Part shown: in pieces, positions 11,306 through 22,010 of the stretch | Layout of the letters: every line of letters begins with the position of its first letter | Position numbering within the stretch: the stretch's first letter is position 1 | Assembly (NCBI GenBank): GCA_015501595.1 | Contig: JADNRX010000100.1 | Location: forward strand, 91,302 to 155,301 | DNA length: 64,000 nucleotides | Source: Hymenopellis radicata | Lineage: Eukaryota; Basidiomycota; Agaricomycetes; Agaricales; Physalacriaceae | Direction: 5' to 3' | Program-made: the position numbers and the translations under genes | Notes under the pieces: model-generated | Seen by the model: the letters and a program-made list of their open reading frames with translations, nothing else | Told to the model about the DNA's origin: nothing | Databases searched by the model: none

Positions 11306-11313
11306 GCGAAGAC
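11306..11313. repeat. Right target-site duplication of the hAT element
   Basis: GCGAAGAC, about 30 bp beyond the stop of the unit B GCP fragment. Confidence 0.88.
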
Positions 11314-11342
11314 GGCTCCTGCGAAGATGTTAGCGTTAAGGA

Positions 11343-14286
11343 TTAAGCATCAACAAAAATGAGAATGTTCAAAAAAGACCGAACCAACTGAGTCGACTTC
11401 GAATAAGTCTTCATATCGCCCCGACGCTCCAGGGCGACCTTCGCGCGCATGATCTGGAGCAGGAAGCCATAGATATGCGTGAAGATATAGATCAGCGGAA
11501 ACGGTACCGCGTATTCGACAAGAAGGCCTTCTAGTCCTCTAACTGTTCGGCCGACAGATTTATCCTTGCTTCCGCGATACGACAACCGAACAAGCGACAG
11601 TTGAACCCACTCTCCAGCGCCGATGTTCACACTCGACTCGACGACGTCGGTGAAAGTGGTGTTGAGGAAATGAAAATCACTCCAATGCTGTTGACTGTCC
11701 ATCTGCGATAATCAGTCAACTCCAAAACGACACGAGCCAAACAAGCTCACCTTCGCAAACAGAACATCACAAAAGTGGCTCATCGCATCTCCCTTCCTCA
11801 TCAAGTAAAGATCCTCGATGGTGCTCAGATGCCTCCAGAAATCACATTCCCCAACCACGGCTTTCGACAGCGCCAAGCCCGTGCTCTGGCAGTACGGCGC
11901 GAGCTCATCATGGATGAGACTTGATAGCGTATCGATAGACACCGAAAACAACCCACTCGCTTCATCCTGATCGGCACCGCCAGCCACCAACTCTGCCAGC
12001 GAGCGCCACTGCCATTCAATGCCACTCACCCCAACACCCAGAGCCTTCAGCAAACCCACCGCCTTGCCAGACGCCAGCACAGGCTCAGCCACAGGTCGAA
12101 AGAACGTCGGCAATCCCTTTCGGCGACCATCCTCGTCGTCCTCGTAACGCAGCGTGTACCCTTCCGTCCAGTAATCCGGATCCAGCAGCCCCACTCCAAA
12201 CGCCCCGGAACCCAAGCCGTTGCTCTCAATGAAAAACTCGTCGTCTAGGTCATTGATATCCCCAATGCCCATGCCGTCTTTCAACCATTGACCCACCATG
12301 CTCCAGAGCGGCTCAGAGCTTCGGATGAAGACTCTCATCACGACGCCTGCAGTGATACGCTCGCCTCGCTCCAGGTTCTCCTGTATCACAGCGAAGAGCC
12401 GATCCAACAAAGCAGCCGTAGTCGTCGACGGCGATGCCCTCGGTGAATGGTCTTGCCCAAAGACACTTCGCACGACGTTTAATAACACAGAAAAGGCACC
12501 TTCGAACTTGTCGCGTGTCTGGACCTCCAGCGACAACAAACTCACGACGAGGGCTTGCCCCGGCAATGCTCCATTAGTAGCCAAAACAATCTGTTCCTCC
12601 TTTTCGGCACACCAGGTATCTAAAAGACGTAGCTCAGCGTCCACTGCATCGGCGAACGCCTCCAATGTTCGCGTCTTCGACTTGGAACCACTTGGTGTGC
12701 TGAAAACTCGTGTGACAAAGTTACGCAGGTGCTTTAGGCAGGTACATCGCTCGCCGAGGGACGCTAGGATGGAAGCCTGAGATGCGAGGGAGAGATGCAG
12801 TAATCTCGGTGTTGCACTGTACGCGTCATTTTGCCAGTGAAGCATTACGTTGCTGCGACCTTGTAAAGCTATCAGTACTTCCCGCACAGCGTCATGTTCG
12901 TAGATGTATTTCTAGGACTTTGGATTAGAGACACGGAATACGCGAGTGCAAGCAGGCTTACGTCGGCTAGGTGCACAAATTCAGTTGGGACAGCTCGATT
13001 GCGCCCCATCACGTTCTGTAATGTTGGTCCTAACCAAGTTGTTAGGACGTCAAGACGTCAATAACTGGCCGCTCCGTACCTAATGTACTAGCATTACCGA
13101 TATCAAATCTCGTGCTCATACCCTGCACAGGCATCCTCCAGTCACTGCGCCAATACTGTCTGGCCTGAAGGTCCTCGACTCTTTTCGATGAAGCACAGAT
13201 AACCGTATGTCTGGAAGTGACGGTGTGAAAAGCCGGCGAAGACGTCGGGGAAGGTGATCTTGGTGGTGTGGGCAAGAGTCGACGAGCGCTCGATATCGAT
13301 GTCGTCCGAGTGAAGAGACCAAAGAGAGGACGCGTCACTGTCCGAGTCTGGTTCTCGCTGATTCTTGATGCTCCCTGGTGGCATCCCGTATACGCCTTCC
13401 CAATGTTCTCCTTCGAATGGGTCGTCTTCGAGGATCTTCTTCCATGTCAGAACCTCTACGGCAGGAGGAGGAGCGTTGAGATTGAAGAGATATGATGACG
13501 CATAGGTTGAGGTGCTAGACTCGGGCGCGTTTGCTAAACAAAACTACTTTGTAGATCAGGCAAGTGAATCTGAGTAGTATGCCGACTTACGAGCAACTGC
13601 AGATGGGATGGTAAAGCCTATCGCAAGTCAGACGTCGTCGCGAACGACAATGCTTGATGTACCTTTATTTCCTGATCAAGGTCGTGCTCCTTTTCAAAGT
13701 TCTCTTTCAGACGTTTGTAAGACGTTTCAAGTGCGTCTGCAAGGGCGTCGTGGGACTGTATTCGAGCCTTTTGCACATGTCTAGTCGAGTAATCAATGAA
13801 GCTAGCTCGACGTTGACGCGTAGTGAGGCGCACCCACGCATCGTTCTGTCCGCTGCGGCCTGCTTCAATAGTGACCCCAACCTTGTTGAGCATTGTGCCC
13901 TCAAGACTGAGGCTTCGGGTCGCGTAGTCGATGCTGGAGTGGTATTCCGTCTCGTCTTCATCGCCTTGGAGGTTGCGAACCAGTTGTTCGCACAGTGACA
14001 CAATTTTCAGATGATTGGCCCGCAATTGACGCGACTGAGGGCGTGCGGTAAGGCGGGATATTGGGCGCATGGAGGCACTCGACACCGGGCGTATGCCTTG
14101 GCTCGTTGAAGGTCGTATTCCTTGACTCGAAGATGGTCGTATGGTACCGCTATACGGATGGTGTATTGACTGGCTGGAAGACGGCCGTACCGTTTGGGTC
14201 GGAGTCGCGCGCGGCGTGACACTCGAGACCGGCCGCCTGGACGCAGCAGATGCCGGTCGTGGTCTGTCCGCACTCGTTGGCCTCAT
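11343..14286 (-). pseudogene. Gamma-tubulin complex component (GCP5/6-like), C-terminally truncated, unit B copy
   Basis: Spc97/Spc98-family proteins form the gamma-tubulin ring complex that nucleates microtubules at the spindle pole body. Minus-strand exons: 14286-13663, 13617-13591, 13543-13080, 13029-12962, 12911-11751, and 11702 to the stop at 11343. The start is the first ATG after an in-frame stop. Residues 1-90 are low-complexity with RPSSSQ-type repeats. A coiled coil follows (KRLKENFEKEHDLD). Then come the GRIP1 hallmarks LTWKKIL, EGEHWEGVYG and REVLIALQG, and later YLMRKGDAMSHFCDVLF. Exon 6 opens GRIP2 (EYAVPFPLIYIF, FLLQIMRAKVALER) but soon meets a stop, so the gamma-tubulin-binding end, roughly 150-200 residues, is missing. 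Exons 1, 2, 4 and 5 are open. Exon 3 is 464 nt and out of frame. The family call is firm; GCP5 versus GCP6 is inference. Confidence 0.87.
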
Positions 14287-14558
14287 CGGTGGTGGTGCTC
14301 GACGTGGTTGTGATCAAAGATCGATGGTCACAACTCTGTCACCGACCACCACCATGGCATCCGATTTCAGCACTTGCCACTATTATCAGAGGCTTTGTCC
14401 CTCTTCGACGGCGCGTTGACCTTGGGATTAGAGAGTTACAGCTCGGATGTCGGAAGGCTAAACGTTGACTTGATAGGTGGAAGCTGCAGGCAAGCCTTCT
14501 TCTCTCTTGCTTTTATGCTAAACACCGTATCTCTCTACATAGGAGGCATCTCTCAATC

Positions 14559-14759
14559 ATGGACTTCCTGTTCGCTGGTTGTAGGAGAGCTGCTTCGTCT
14601 AGGCAGAGTTCTGTGTTGGTGTCTCCATATCCCCCGAGAGGTGCGTGATATTGTCTTTTACGCGCCTTTGCCAGAATTGACTATTCACCAGACCTGGACC
14701 AGTTTCTAATGCCACTGCGAGGACAAGGCCATGCTCCCGGCAACGTTCGACCTGCTTAA
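14559..14759 (+). CDS. Small spliced reading frame of 49 codons, unit B
   Basis: Exon 1 is 14559-14640 and exon 2 is 14692-14759, with the same GTGCGT...CACCAG intron as in unit A. A 6-nt in-frame insertion at the start of exon 2 adds two codons. The reading frame survives here while the opposite-strand ORF is broken, which mildly favours the plus strand. Confidence 0.35.
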
Positions 14760-14810
14760 ACCGGTGCAGAGCCATCCAACCAAACTACTTAGCACGTAGT
14801 CACGTCTTTC

Positions 14811-17800
14811 TCATCGAGTAATGTAGGCGCCAGTAGCGAGAAACTCGCAGTTCCGACAGAAATAATATCCAAGCAGTTCGACTGCGATGACCTCTACCTA
14901 TTGCCAACAAACGCTAAGTTTGCAGCAAGCCGTCTCCTCGTCCTCAACCCTTACCTCTCGGCGAGTCAATTGAAACTTTCCTCGCTCTCAATTTCAAGTC
15001 ACGCAGGGGAACTGAGCGGATACTGTTCCTGTGAACGAATCATTAGCAGAGTTTAGCGTGAGGAATAGTCGACGCACCATTCGCAAAGGTAACGAAGCTG
15101 CGAATTACGATACTCTACTGTAGTAAATGTAACAAGCTAGTCGAAATGGTCTAACTAGTCCCTCCCTCGAAGGAAACTGCAGTAAGAGGTTAGGAAAGCT
15201 GTTACAACTAGGAGTAAAGAAGGCTTACCCGACCATGGAATGCGTGATATCGCGAACACAGCACGGCGACGAGGTAGACGCCGCGTTGCGTACATCTGCC
15301 AGGAAACAACAAGTGTCAAGATCAGAGTAAACCTGCATAATGGCAACCAAGACTCACCGATATCATTCTAGCATCCGAACAGTTCGCACAACAGTAGCGA
15401 GAACACATACAAGGACAACCTGTCGCACGTAGATGAAACAAATTTCACATCCCCGTCGCAGAGCCAGGAAGTCGCGAACGTTAACCGATTAGCGAATGCC
15501 TGGTGCGGAGCCAAGCGTCCCACGTTCACGTCGACCACATTGAAAAGTCCAGTATTTGACTGGCCGCCGAGTCGAGGTATTACTATTAGTAAAAGCTGAC
15601 CGTAACGTCAGTATTGAATGTGATATCATATCAAATGACACTTACAATTGAACAAGAGGGCGGGACGCGACATCCTTCCTGTAAATACGTGAGTAAAAGC
15701 GTAGTAAGTATAGTGGTGATGGACAGCTCACCGATGAAATCGAAAGTAAAGGTCAGCCCCCAATAGGACAAGGTGACGGTATAACCACACTCTCAAGGCC
15801 ATAAGTTTCCCCCGCCGTCTCGTGGATCACTGGCAGCCGGCGCGAAGCCAAACTGTTGTTCACCGGCACAGAGCCAAATGATTCCGTTGACGTTGCGAGC
15901 AGGTCGGTGAACACCGTCCTGCAGAAACACAAAGTGGTGAGTAGTCGTACAACAAGAAAAGGAAAGCCTTACCGACGTGAACAGGGCAGCGGTAAGGTTA
16001 CATTAATACCAGTCGATAAGGAGAGTGTTACGAAGAGGGCTATGCGACTTACCTTGGTGTTTACATTACTGAGCGGCCCAAGAACACAAGATATCAGGCC
16101 ATCCCACGGCGTCCCGAACAAGAGGTGTTACAAAGTTCTAGGCTCTAGAGCAGTAAGTCAAATGAAAGAACGGCAGGGGCGAGTCTAACATACCTCTTCT
16201 TGGTGTTGTCTAGACTAAGACTATATTACTGTAAGAGTTAGACTTCGGCGGCGACGAAGACTGTAACAAGACAAGCGTACCAGGTACGCAAACAGTTCCT
16301 AGTTGAACGGGAGATCATGGAGTCGCGTCTTGTCTGACGATTTATCCAGAGGCGGGCGGAACCGAGGCCAGTCGGACTGTGATGGGAATGAGTTCAAGAG
16401 TCGTAGAAGAGGAAATCAGCGACTCACCGTGCTAGCCGAGGCGGCGAGCTTCCAGTCCAGAGTCGATAGTCGTGTCGATGGACTGGAAAGCCACGGTAAG
16501 TCAAGCATTACAACGAAGACATAAGAGAGCTTCTGTGGTTCTTTGAGGAGGTCGACAAACATTCCACGGGTGATGCCAGTCGGCGAAGGCTGCACGGTCA
16601 ACGTCTGGGAAAGCATCTTCGACGTGTGCAGTCGACTAAACCCGCGGGACAGCGTCGGCAGGTTTGTCCGTGAGAGCTGCAGATTTATTCCCGAAATGGA
16701 ACCCCTTCAACGGCGGGTTAGGCCTACGACTTTCGGGAGTTCAGAACCAATGGACAAGAGGGACAACAAAAGACGTACCAATGGTGAAGGCCTGACGACA
16801 AGTGGGTCTACGACGAGGTAAACCGTTGATACCACAGTAAGGAATAAAAAACGCACCAGAGAACGATGCTCGAGCCCGTATTGGCATTCTACACCCCCCA
16901 CCCCCGTTCGACGCGACAATTTCAACGACGCGGCGGAATCCTGCACGAAAAGCCCTTTCAGTAAGACGGTCAACAACAATCAAATGGAACAAACGAACCA
17001 GTCTCCCGAATAGCAATGAGAGCGGGCGTCGCGAGCGGCGACGAAAATAAAGGAAGCCTGTTGAAATGTTAGCCAGCTCAGCGACGTGTACAGGTCAAAG
17101 ACGACGAACCAGAGCGGTGAGAAACGGGCTCGAGGGCGGGGCGCTGTAGGCAAGATCGAGTCAACAAGAGTGGTATGATGGTGGTAGGAAGAAACCCACC
17201 TGTCACGTCAACGTGACCTTTTTGAACGCGTCGGGGTGGCGATGGAGAGCGCGTCGGCAGCGACGTCGAGAGCAATGCTGGCAATGAGGAAACAGTGATA
17301 TAAGACATGGGCATGAACGAGGGAGAAGGCAGGTCGAAAGTGGGAAGAAAGGAAGGAAGTAGGTGATGATAGACTTTGGAGGGATTCCATGGCCTTATAT
17401 ATCGTTTCCCAGTAGTCCAGGCTCCGCAAGACGTAAATAGATTCGGAGAATCAAGACCCTGATGCGCGAATACCCGCTGAGCCGAGAACTTTGAAAGTTC
17501 CCAGCCAATTATCGTGCCGCCACCCGGACTCATTTCCGTTTCCTACGCGAACTGAGCACCCTGACAACATAACAGCAACAGAAATAGCTCACAAATAAAC
17601 ATTGAATGTGAAGTCTATGAAGGAACGCAGACCCGTTGTACGTAGGTAACTGGACACCAGTTGGACTTACCTCCTCCTCCAGAATGCACTGATTCTGCAT
17701 TCCTTTCGTTCGCGCCAAGTCTCCGCTGTACAAAATGCCGCAATCGTTTCAAGGAGAGGACCCTGATCGTCTGATGTGAATCATCTAGAATAAACAGACG

Positions 17801-18735
17801 GGGAACTGAAAAAGTTACAGATTGGTATTTCGTGGCGGCGGACATTCGCACCGCTTCGCGTTGCGTTCTGGGCACGGAAAGTAGTCAGCGTTTACGTTCT
17901 AATCAAATATAATAGGGTCAGATTGAAATTGAAGCGAATGAACAACGGAAAAGGCACGAACCTTCTGAGAACCAGATTGAATTCAGGATTATTGTCGTGT
18001 GATTGTCAATTACGGCCAATATGACACCGCCAGTACGTCTAGACAAGGTATATACAGGTACCAGAGTCGCCAGATTGGGCAGGCTTTGGCGGGAAATGCG
18101 AATAAGGCAAAAGTGTCGGAGGGATGGAGGAGGAGAACGACCACTTGCGTCATTTCCCCGCATCCGAAAGTCAAGAGATAAGATAGGAAAGACCCCAGAC
18201 GCGTCATAGGGTCCAGGAAATCCTCGTGTTATCGATGCTCAGGGTCCAAGACGCCTCGCTGAGCGTTGACGCGAAAAGCGGGCGTAAAAGCGCGTCCCGT
18301 CGTCGAAGCACCGTCGGAATTAGGATTACGTAAGCCCCAGAACAATCTCCAAGTAAATTCAAGTATCCCAGAGCCCAGAGATAATGGAAATGCACGGGGT
18401 CGAGCGAGTGTAACCGCCCCAAGATCGGAATCGTCGTGGTTCGAGTTCAAGTTTACCCGATCACCTGGGGTGACCTGGGCTCGATCTATGACTTCCAACA
18501 CGACATTTCCCCGTCAATTCCGAGACGATAGGACGCCTAGAACAGGTACCCAGATTGGTATACCCGCTGGGTGAGCGGAGTGAATATTCCACGTAGGACA
18601 CGCGATATCCTCCTGGCGACAAGACGCACATCATCTTCAGGGTGCCGGATATCGATCGCACTAGTTTCTGGGCTCCCCTGGAAGGAAGTTTTAGAGAAGC
18701 ACACATTTGGTATTTTGCTCACATTCACTTCGTGT
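14811..18735 (-). pseudogene. Gene X, unit B copy
   Basis: Clear introns include 15296-15357 (62 nt, GTGAGT...TGGCAG) and 15177-15228 (52 nt, GTAAGC, CTAACC branch, CTGCAG). The 67-nt exon between them reads TQRGVYLVAVLCSQYHAFHG. The next micro-exon has 12 extra nt relative to A and D, in frame. Other coding-like pieces are MFVDLLKEPQKLSYVFVVML near 16550 and IALDVAADALSIATPTRSK near 17240. Near the 5' end, ETSAIDIRHPEDDVRLVARR around 18650 is also found in E with mostly moderate residue changes, which supports coding. One phase conflict remains at the 62-nt intron. Confidence 0.48.
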
Positions 18736-19209
18736 TAATGTTGACATGTGGTCTATCGGTAAGTAGGTGAATTTCTCCGACTCTAGGTGTTTCCCATGTT
18801 TTAGTGGGATACTCTACTGTACTTTCTACAGTAGTTTAGGCATCTCTACTGTCTTTAACGAGTGTTTATTTTATGATGTACATTTTGTAATGAAGTCTAA
18901 GTAACACTTTTGAAGTGAATGGAGGCACTTTTCTTACTTTCGCGCAATAAAGAATAGGACAAATAGAGTTCATTTCTCGCGTAGTATACATGTAGATCGC
19001 TCTAACGGCGTAAAATCTACGTAGTCTTACTGGTTACAACAACCGCTACGCCGCGCTTTCGCTCCTAAGCCCGCCAATACGCCACATCAGAAGTGCTCCA
19101 GATCACCAAAGAGCAGGGCGGCAAGACGGCGACGCAGTCGCCCTCGCTACGAAACACCAAGACGTAAGTCCGGGAAGTGATCCAAGCAAAGTGAAAGGTA
19201 CGAACCTTT
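18736..19209. other. AT-richer spacer between genes Y and X, unit B
   Basis: Counterpart of 6001-6475, very similar to A despite the divergence of neighbouring parts. It includes the same hairpin, and a perfect GGCGAC-GCA-GTCGCC hairpin at 19128-19142. No gene is seen. Confidence 0.45.
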
Positions 19210-20645
19210 CTATTCCAATATTACTATTGAAGATGTCGGATCCTGACCTTCGCGTGCGGTAAAACTAGCGACCGAGGCGCTCGTATGGTCGTCGTCCTCA
19301 CTGTCTCCAAGCCAATCATGGACGGTGAAGTCGTAACAGCCGTTGCTTCTCGTGTGGCGCAATTTCTCGTCCAAAGTGTTGTATCCGCAGCAGTGAGAAG
19401 CCCGCAACGCGGGCGCAGCGGCGATTAGCCGCTGGTCACTGCTGCCAATATACTGAACGAATCATGAGCCGTCAGCTTAAGAATTCACGCAGGTAAAGGC
19501 ACATACCCGAAATGAGGTCCCCGTCAAAGTTCCAAATGCGGCGAAAAAGCCGAACGCGAAGAGATTCAGATCTCCATCAATGGCGCAGTTTATCCGAGAG
19601 TGAGTCAACTGGCGGCGGTAAGTCCATGCGAGTAGGAAATCCAGCCAATAAGAGAATAGCCATGGGAAAAGAATGCGAAGTGAGGCACTTCGCCCTGCAG
19701 GAGTCCAGAATGAGAAGAGGACCGTGTCGCAATCAGGTATCGGATTTGAAGCGCGCGCGAAGGAGTCCAGTGTCAGGCGGACATCATGGAGGCCGCGAAG
19801 CGGCTGAATTGATTCCTGGTGCGGTGTCAGGCTCAAAACGAGTCAATTCAAAGCCAAGACATACCGAATTTGATGGCAAGACGGCGCTGAATCTGGTGGA
19901 AATTCATGTCAGAAATACGCTTCGAAATGAAGCCGGAATTCTCACTTTTTCCTAGAAAAAAAGCCCGGCCGGCGAGGCCACCCCACGCCGTAGACGTTCA
20001 ACAGCCTGTATTCAACAAGTCGAAGTCTTGAGGTAGGGAGGTACGGGGTGTGGCGGCCCCTCAAGGAGGCGGCGCAGCCGCCTCTTCGTCCACGCACGAA
20101 AGAACGTTCATTGCAAACGAGATCTCATCAGATCTACGTCCGAAATCAAGTCGGTTTGATCTACAAAGGGTCAGAAATAGTGACGAAAAGTGACGGAGAA
20201 TGGTACCTTTTTCTTGAAAAAAAAAGCCGGTCCGGCGAGGACAGCAGACGCTGCCCGAATTGCAGGACTCGGTCTCTCCAGTTCCAGAAGCTTCAAGCCG
20301 GTACCATCAGCGTGGAGGTATGCGTATCGGGGAGGCGGCGAAGCCGCCGCCATCGTCGTCGTCAAAGAGTTAACTACCTGCAATATTCGATCAAACTTGA
20401 AGCTGTCACAATCACCGGAGGAGGACCGCAGCCGCGCGAATTTCCGTAAGAATAGTACGTCAAGAAATAACTGTACAGCGAATTTCAAAACACACTTTTT
20501 CACTGACCCCCAAGCCTCTGCGGCGAGCAGATCCACGCTGCTCAAAGTCCACTTGTCCGTAATTCGTCCAAGTCGCGATTCGAAGAGCTCGAGAAGTCTA
20601 TAACCGGGGCGGTAAGTATTTGTGAGCAGAGATGACGCGTCGTTC
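19210..20645 (-). pseudogene. Gene Y, unit B copy
   Basis: An additional upstream exon begins at 20645 after a 49-nt intron (20694-20646, GTTCGT, ACTGACTCC, GCTAG). It reads NDASSLLTNTYRPGYRLLEL, then RITDKWTLSSVDLLAAEAWG. That is clearly protein-like but I cannot place it. The 3' exon is open to the stop at 19210. In unit A the upstream exon carries an extra base at about 7837. Confidence 0.5.
19387..19445. repeat. Hairpin cassette in gene Y, unit B
   Basis: Same nested structure as in A: outer stem 19387-19396 with 19436-19445, and inner hairpins at 19400-19414 and 19417-19433. Confidence 0.7.
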
Positions 20646-21820
20646 CTAGCTGGAGTCAGTTTTCAACATAAGAAGGTGATGGTTCAAGACGAACCTTGGC
20701 CATCACGTGTGATCGGCGTGCTCTGCTCCTTCCGTTCCGACCATCATGTCGCGGACGTCTCCAGTGTCCCCACACTGAATCGACCCTCGGGGACCGGGGC
20801 ATTTACCAATTGGCCTTCGTCGTCATTGCTGGTTGCATTGTGCTTCGCGTCTTATCCGAACGTCTTCTGTCTGCTCTGTCGGACCGACTGAGCCTTCTTG
20901 CTTCTGAAAGGAAAGTTGACGCACCTCGCTCCGACGAATACTATCTCTTCGACTAGTATCTCCTCGACATGCTATTTCCTCCTGCGAATTCTGACCCCGG
21001 GTCTGAACGAATTGAGCTGCTCTGCTCTGGGCGTGACTACCTAAAATCTGAGCCCGGATCTGGATGAATTGGGCGACTGTCTTCTCTGGCCGTGCGCCGC
21101 ACGAGTCTTGAGTTTGCCTGTATTACGAAGACTGTATGAATCGTCAGCCGGCGAAGTGGGATAGTAAGGCGACGACTCACTTGCTGACATTCCCAAAAAT
21201 CGAAACCCGGATCTGGACGAATTGAGGGACCATCTCTACGTCGCGCGGGCCTTCAACACTCCCGTCAATACCCCTGGAACACCAAAGACTGTATGGAATT
21301 TCAGAGGGCGAACCGACTCAAGGCGACTCCAACTGACTTACCGACTCTCGCTGAACACTCCCAAAATCTAAACCCCGAATCTGGACAGATTGAGCGACTT
21401 CCATCCGTCTCAGCAACCGTCTATGCTCGCCCCGTCACTGTTCCAAGAACGAAGACTTCGGCAACTCTGTGAATCTTCAGCGCCGAAACAACGTCAAGAC
21501 AAGGTAAGCTTACCATTCTCATTGAAACCATTGTAGAAGACTGAAAATACGCCGAGACGACAGAAATGGAGCAGACGAGCGGGACAAGTTGCTGGTGGGA
21601 GACATGATGGCGGGAGGGACATGACTTGCCGAACACCTGTATTCCTTACCAAACACGGCACATTTTCGCATTCGGGACTCTAGGCCTTGCTTCGTAAGAC
21701 CCTGTCCGGCACACCAAAAGTTGCTTTCCTGTCGCAAGTCATGATCAATCTCAGCGTCCGGTGTATTCATGAGATTGTTCTTGATTTTCCGCGTCGACCG
21801 ACACTAAGAACACTATAGCA
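20646..21820. other. Unassigned stretch upstream of gene Y, unit B
   Basis: Contains the minus-strand frame at 21770-21519 (GLTKQGLESRMRKCAVFGKE) and a plausible minus-strand intron 21513-21467 beginning at GGTAAGCTTACC. On the plus strand, frames of 86-89 codons at 20.62-20.96 kb are open as well, so strand assignment is uncertain. Confidence 0.35.
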
Positions 21821-21880
21821 GTACCTTGCTATTCCGTGTACAAAGGTAAAAGTACCTCTGTTCCTAGAATAGTAAGGTAC
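21821..21880. other. Long stem-loop, unit B
   Basis: The arms GTACCTTGCTATTC and GAATAGTAAGGTAC pair over 14 bp with one G-T wobble where A has a Watson-Crick pair. The flanking sequence differs more between units than the stem does. Confidence 0.6.
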
Positions 21881-22010
21881 GTGAGGAGGTTCCCTGCATG
21901 CTTCGAATATATTGCAATGACGGAGGAGAGGATTTCATTGACCTTGTAGCATAGTACTGAGAAGGCTTAAGAGGACATCGAGCATATTTATTGAAAGCTA
22001 CAAGTCCCCG

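Larger units (their letters stand above)
1..11342. repeat. Array unit A (partial, most diverged, carries hAT insertion)
   Basis: This is the left-most copy, beginning inside GCP exon 5. It differs most from the others. Positions 3920-4330 are not alignable with the corresponding part of B-F. The 8.05-9.0 kb stretch follows a different version of the sequence. The subrepeats have a 230 bp period instead of 197 bp. A non-autonomous hAT element sits at 10163-11305. Its differences from other copies within candidate exons are often conservative at protein level, so it may be an older branch of the array. Confidence 0.95.

Noticed and set aside
19512..19955. 147-codon basic plus-strand ORF, present in several units
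   Set aside because: It lies opposite gene Y exons, and the minus strand has matching introns with branch sites. The plus frame reads across those introns, so it is most likely a shadow.
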